Below, one piece after another: positions 60,169 to 64,000 of a DNA stretch of 64,000 bases. A program made the translations under genes and the position numbers. The stretch is from Sulfurovaceae bacterium (GTDB lineage: Bacteria; Campylobacterota; Campylobacteria; Campylobacterales; Sulfurovaceae). Under the pieces are notes generated by a model. That model was not told the DNA's origin. It made no database searches and saw only the letters and a list, made by a program, of their open reading frames with translations. The stretch covers positions 1 to 64,000 of the forward strand of contig JADGDQ010000005.1 of the NCBI GenBank assembly GCA_016744805.1, in the 5' to 3' direction. Position 1 is the stretch's first letter; each line of letters starts with the position of its first letter.

Positions 60169-62415
60169 ACTAATTAACTTACATAACCAAAAATCTTTAA
60201 ACATCAAACAAGCCCCATCCATTAATGATTCTATTTGTACTTCAATATCTCTATTTTTAAGATCAATAATAAGTTGATAAAGTGTTTCGTAAATAACTCT
60301 ATCTTCTTTATCCATAATCAAAAAATTTCCATTAGGTGCATTTTTTAGTTTAAGAATTTCATTATTTGATACTTTACCTTTGATTTCACTCTCTCTTCTA
60401 TCTCTAAATAGTCTAAACTGATATGTATCATAATTGACTACAAGCTGATTAAAGTTTTTAATACGGTTGACAAATGTTCTCCCCTCTAGGTGCAAGAATC
60501 CTACAACATAAGTATATTTTTCTGTAGTAATTTTGACATGTTCTGGCATTACCTTTTGCATCTTAAAAAAGTCTATACTTAAAGGATATATAGTATCAAT
60601 AGATTTCAAAATAAATTTGAGTTTATCATTATCATTTTTATCATCAATAATAGACAACTTTTGATACTCTGCCTTTTTGGATTCATACACCTTAGCAATA
60701 TATTCTTTGATATTAAAGTCAACTTTTTTCTCTATTTTTGGCTGTTTAATTTGATGCAAAGACTCTAGGTAATCTACTCTTGCGATAAGCTGTTTAAACT
60801 GCTCTTCTAAAGAGAGTTCATGAACGACAGGAAGTGTGACTTGATGAACAATAGATTGGTAATAATCATCTGCACGATTGAGTACCTTTCTTATAGAGTC
60901 ATACTGGAGTATATCTTTATAAACAAAGTGTGTAGTAAAGATATGCTCCAAACTAATTCCACAGTTGTTCCCTCTTCGCTTTAGCATCTCACGCATCTCT
61001 AGGTTGCTAGGTCGCTCTAAATAAACTTTTGTCTTTCCCAATAGATCAATAACTGAGCCATCAAACATCGCCTCATACTCACGCCACCTATCAGGAAAAA
61101 GGTTTAAAATAACTAAAGAATTAGGGGTTTGAGTAATAAGTTCTTTGACATTTTGAGCAAACTGCTCTACTAATTCATCATCCCCACTCATCGCCTCTAA
61201 CTGGTCAAAAGAGATTAAAAGAGGCTCATCAAAGATAGAGAGTTTTCCAAACAAAGCAATAGCACTCAAAGCAAAAACCTCTTTATTAAAATCACCATCT
61301 TGTTTTTGTAACCCTATCTGTTGTAACTGTTCTTGTGTTAACTCTTTTGCACTAAGGTAATTTATAACAAGGTCTCTACGATGCTCATCCACATAAAAAG
61401 TATATTTAATAAGAGCCTTTAGTAACTCCAATGAGACTAAATCACTCCCATAAGAGGCTCTATACCACTTTAGCATTGCTCTTTCTATAGATTTCCAATT
61501 CTTAACACGATTCAAAGAGCCATCTTTGCCAAAGTGTGTATAGATATTAAGAGGGTTCGCATCAAGCGTCTCTTTAATCTTTTGATTTGAGCTATTTTGA
61601 GTAATAATTCCAGCAAAAGATTTTGCCAAAAGATACTCTAACTGAGAGTAAGGTGAAGCATCTATTTTTTGAATAAAAGATTCTAATATTTTAGTATAGA
61701 TATGAAGTAAAATATTTTTTTTATCATTTGGTTTTCCAATAAATAAAAAGCGATTTGTTTGTGATATACTCTTTACAAACCGCATCATAAGGTGTGTTTT
61801 ACCATTTCCTGCTTTTGCAAGAACAACTGCTGACTTGGTTTGATGGTTGGGATCATTTTTTATCTGAGTAATCATATTAAGTAAAGTGCTAAACTCCCCT
61901 TTATACAAAGAAGTATCATCAAAATGCTCTTGAAAGGGATTATCAACTTTAGAACTACTAAATGGATTTACTATTTGTGCTAAATGTCGCGTCTTCTCTA
62001 TCTCAAGGAGTTTTTTATAAAGATGATATGTAAAGAGTGCATCATACGAGGCTCTATGGGCTAAGTCTTTATTGAAAAATTTATTTTTATCCTCTAAAAA
62101 AAGTGCCTGAGATAAAAATTCTAAGGAATAACTCTCTTTATCTGGCAAAAATAGCTTACTCTTCTCATAAGTACAATCCATCTGAAGATTTATAACTATT
62201 CCTATAGATTCATAGCTTCTTTCAAGTAAGACTTTATCGTGTTCTGCGTAGTGAGCAACAATTAGAGATGATTCTAAGAAAGGTTTTGCCTCTAGGAGTA
62301 CCTCTTTGAGATTCCCTTCTACAAAGCGTTCTAAGAGTAAATTACCATTCTCATCTACAATAGCTATCTCTGTAACTATACTCTGTCCCTCTGTATCTAC
62401 TACTACAAAACCCAT
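60163..62415 (-). CDS. DEDDh exonuclease fused to a P-loop NTPase
   Basis: The 750-residue protein joins two enzymes. Residues 1-140 are a DnaQ-like 3'-5' exonuclease: motif I VVDTEG (Asp7, Glu9), motif II HYAEHDKVLL (Asp60) and motif III HRASYDALFTYHL (His120, Asp125). Residues about 165-560 are a STAND/AAA-like NTPase: Walker A AKAGNGKTH (200-208) and Walker B PLLISFDQLEAM (398-409). A coiled stretch and a C-terminal domain (about 565-750) follow with no recognised motif. All catalytic residues are present, so it should digest nucleic acid ends under NTP control. It lies 17 nt downstream of argJ. I do not know a named family with this layout. Confidence 0.82.
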   Translation of the reverse strand: MGFVVVDTEGQSIVTEIAIVDENGNLLLERFVEGNLKEVLLEAKPFLESSLIVAHYAEHDKVLLERSYESIGIVINLQMDCTYEKSKLFLPDKESYSLEFLSQALFLEDKNKFFNKDLAHRASYDALFTYHLYKKLLEIEKTRHLAQIVNPFSSSKVDNPFQEHFDDTSLYKGEFSTLLNMITQIKNDPNHQTKSAVVLAKAGNGKTHLMMRFVKSISQTNRFLFIGKPNDKKNILLHIYTKILESFIQKIDASPYSQLEYLLAKSFAGIITQNSSNQKIKETLDANPLNIYTHFGKDGSLNRVKNWKSIERAMLKWYRASYGSDLVSLELLKALIKYTFYVDEHRRDLVINYLSAKELTQEQLQQIGLQKQDGDFNKEVFALSAIALFGKLSIFDEPLLISFDQLEAMSGDDELVEQFAQNVKELITQTPNSLVILNLFPDRWREYEAMFDGSVIDLLGKTKVYLERPSNLEMREMLKRRGNNCGISLEHIFTTHFVYKDILQYDSIRKVLNRADDYYQSIVHQVTLPVVHELSLEEQFKQLIARVDYLESLHQIKQPKIEKKVDFNIKEYIAKVYESKKAEYQKLSIIDDKNDNDKLKFILKSIDTIYPLSIDFFKMQKVMPEHVKITTEKYTYVVGFLHLEGRTFVNRIKNFNQLVVNYDTYQFRLFRDRRESEIKGKVSNNEILKLKNAPNGNFLIMDKEDRVIYETLYQLIIDLKNRDIEVQIESLMDGACLMFKDFWLCKLISG

Positions 62416-62432
62416 CCTTTCCTCCTATTTAG

Positions 62433-63623
62433 TTATGTCCTATATTCTGCATTAATTTTAACATATTCATAACTTAAATCACAGCCATAAGAGGTATACG
62501 AGGCACTCCCTAATCCAAGGTCACACACAACTTTAAAACTCTCTTGTTTCATTATTTTATAGGCTTGTTCTTCTCTTTCTTCATCTAATTCTCTAAACTC
62601 ATTTGAATATATAAGTAAATTGTCATAATGAATTGTAAGTGTTGTATCATCACACGCTACACCACTCGCACCAATAGTAGAAGCAATACGCCCCCAATTA
62701 GGATCTTCCCCAAAAAGAGCTGTTTTCACCAACAAAGAGTTACTCAATGCCCTACTTGCTGTTTGTGCCTCTTGAAGATTTTTTGCCCCTGTTACCTCAA
62801 AAGCAACAAGTTTATTAGCTCCCTCACCATCTTTGAGTATCATCATCGCAAGTTCAAATAGAATCTTATTAAGAGCCTCTTGAAATGCCTCTTTATGATA
62901 TGCTCCACTTCTCTTATTGGCTAAAAGCATTACTGTATCATTTGTAGAGGTATCACCATCAACAGATATACGATTAAAGGACTCCTCTGTAGCTTCTAAT
63001 AAGAGTGCTTGCATATCCTCTTTTGGAATATCTGCATCTGTCGTTACAAAACACAACATTGTAGCCATAGCAGGATTTATCATCCCCGCACCTTTACAAA
63101 TAGCTCCAATATGAAAGCTCTCTCCATCTTCTAACTCTATTTTAAAACAGAGTTCTTTTTTGAAGCTATCTGTTGTCATAATAGCCCGTGCTGTTGTATC
63201 ACTATTTTTGCTATTATAATCAAATCTATCAAATGCTGTTGCTATCTTCTCTTGATTGAGGCGATAGCCAATAACCCCTGTAGAACTCATAATAGGATTT
63301 ACTAAAGAGATTTTCTCTCCTAACTTCTCAAAAAGAGCATCTATATCCTCAATACCCTGTTCTCCTGTCATAGCATTTGCATTTTTAGCATTCATCAATA
63401 AAAAGTTTGTCTCAAAGCCATCAGGATAGCGTTGGAAATGTTTGATTGGTGCTGCTTGGAACTTATTGCGTGTAAAGAGTGCTTCAACCATACAAGGCTC
63501 ATCACTCCGAATAAAAGCAACATCTCCAGCTGTATCAGGCTCTCTCATACCTACATTGACCCCATCACAATAAAATCCCAAAACATTTTCAAGACCATTT
63601 TTAATAGGAAATATTTTAAACAT
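62433..63623 (-). CDS. argJ: Bifunctional ornithine acetyltransferase / N-acetylglutamate synthase
   Basis: ArgJ moves the acetyl group from N-acetylornithine to glutamate in arginine synthesis. The 396-residue precursor carries the autocleavage site with the nucleophilic Thr in NPAMATMLCFVTTDA, and DGDTSTNDTVMLLA and GEDPNWGRIASTIGASG. Length is normal. Its start overlaps the upstream TrkA-like gene by 8 bp; the exonuclease-NTPase gene follows. Confidence 0.96.
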   Translation of the reverse strand: MFKIFPIKNGLENVLGFYCDGVNVGMREPDTAGDVAFIRSDEPCMVEALFTRNKFQAAPIKHFQRYPDGFETNFLLMNAKNANAMTGEQGIEDIDALFEKLGEKISLVNPIMSSTGVIGYRLNQEKIATAFDRFDYNSKNSDTTARAIMTTDSFKKELCFKIELEDGESFHIGAICKGAGMINPAMATMLCFVTTDADIPKEDMQALLLEATEESFNRISVDGDTSTNDTVMLLANKRSGAYHKEAFQEALNKILFELAMMILKDGEGANKLVAFEVTGAKNLQEAQTASRALSNSLLVKTALFGEDPNWGRIASTIGASGVACDDTTLTIHYDNLLIYSNEFRELDEEREEQAYKIMKQESFKVVCDLGLGSASYTSYGCDLSYEYVKINAEYRT

Positions 63624-64000
63624 GTTTTAACTCCTCAGGTTTTTCTTTTTTACGAATAATTTTTTTGGCTGAAGAGATACCTTTTCCTGTCCCAATAAGC
63701 AAAAGTTTACTCTCTGGATAGATAATAGTATCTCCCTTTGGCATAGGATTAAATTTTCCATCTTTTTGACGGATACCAATAATAGTGACATTAGCAATAT
63801 CTCTAAATCGAGCTTCTTTAATTTTTTTGAGTACAAGCCAACTTGTTTTAGAGACTTTTGCCTCTTCTAGGTCAAGAGGTGTATCTTTTTTATATAAAAA
63901 CTCCTGAAGGAGATTCTCCATATCAGGTCTTACCGCCATAGCATTAATTCTTTGAGCCATAAGTTTTGTAGCTGTTACAACTTTATTAGCCCCTAGTTTT
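63616..64000 (-). CDS. TrkA/RCK-domain protein, truncated by the window edge
   Basis: The frame continues past position 64000: upstream of the first Met it reads LGANKVVTATKL, so the start is outside the window. The visible 128 residues cover the end of an RCK-N domain (ANKVVTATKLMAQRINAMAV) and a whole RCK-C domain with IIGIRQKDGKFNPMPKGDTI and LLLIGTGKGI. This is typical of potassium-channel or TrkA-type regulators that bind NAD or ATP. It is co-directional with argJ and overlaps it by 8 bp. Confidence 0.85.
   Translation of the reverse strand, partial: KLGANKVVTATKLMAQRINAMAVRPDMENLLQEFLYKKDTPLDLEEAKVSKTSWLVLKKIKEARFRDIANVTIIGIRQKDGKFNPMPKGDTIIYPESKLLLIGTGKGISSAKKIIRKKEKPEELKHV

Overview
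The window is AT-rich, densely packed bacterial DNA. Its core genes point to a member of the Campylobacterota (Epsilonproteobacteria), most like the free-living Sulfurovum/Sulfurimonas type; this is an inference from gene content and order, not from a 16S sequence. Several blocks keep an order known from Helicobacter pylori and relatives: rpsT-prfA divergent from glmM-lspA; lpxC-tsaB-like-thrB-ylxR-infB-rbfA-rimP; and the HP0268-type nuclease followed by miaB and a DUF374 acyltransferase. Many genes have a TATAAT-like -10 box without a clear -35, start with ATG, TTG or GTG, and overlap or nearly touch their neighbours.

Layout. 1-4.5 kb is an accessory patch. It holds a winged-helix/coiled-coil protein with a nested inverted-repeat structure upstream, a 161-bp MITE-like element, two copies of a GTTCCCA-type palindromic repeat, a very AT-rich pair (cupin-like protein plus a two-TM protein with a possible PLD-like domain), a remnant of a Fic gene and a decayed RelE/ParE-type toxin beside an intact antitoxin. 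4.5-13.2 kb: a two-component system, an AEC transporter, mutY, two unknown membrane-associated proteins, an MTH1187-type protein, a NERD protein and purM. 13.2-29.4 kb is housekeeping: Ppx/GppA, ferredoxin, prfA, rpsT, glmM, lspA, suhB, a PqiA-like protein, nadC, a DHH phosphoesterase, an M23 peptidase, lpxC, thrB and the infB operon. 29.5-40.1 kb: a secreted protein, a secreted VWA protein with four 87-residue repeats, an OmpA-type lipoprotein, a cytoplasmic hybrid kinase, two Roadblock/LC7 paralogues, a zinc ABC transporter and an L,D-transpeptidase. 40.1-44.2 kb: a CAU-anticodon tRNA, groES-groEL, DoxX and a GlcF/HdrD-like Fe-S protein.

44.3-51.6 kb is a cell-surface region: an outer-membrane barrel, an MBOAT O-acyltransferase with an AlgJ-like partner, a secreted SGNH hydrolase, a small lipoprotein, and a WbpB-WbpD-WbpE-type operon for an acetamido-sugar nucleotide. 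51.6-54.9 kb holds the best candidate for an undescribed system: an HNH nuclease of the Septu/retron type (PtuB-like) next to a 793-residue protein that joins an N-terminal AAA/KAP-like NTPase to a C-terminal PtuA-like ABC ATPase. 55-64 kb returns to core genes (SurA-like chaperone, Xer recombinase, DUF374 acyltransferase, miaB, HP0268-type nuclease, nusA, argJ, a TrkA-like protein truncated by the window edge), with one more unusual gene: a 750-residue DEDDh exonuclease-NTPase fusion at 60163-62415.

I saw no CRISPR array, no rRNA, no complete insertion sequence and no intact integrase of the mobile type.
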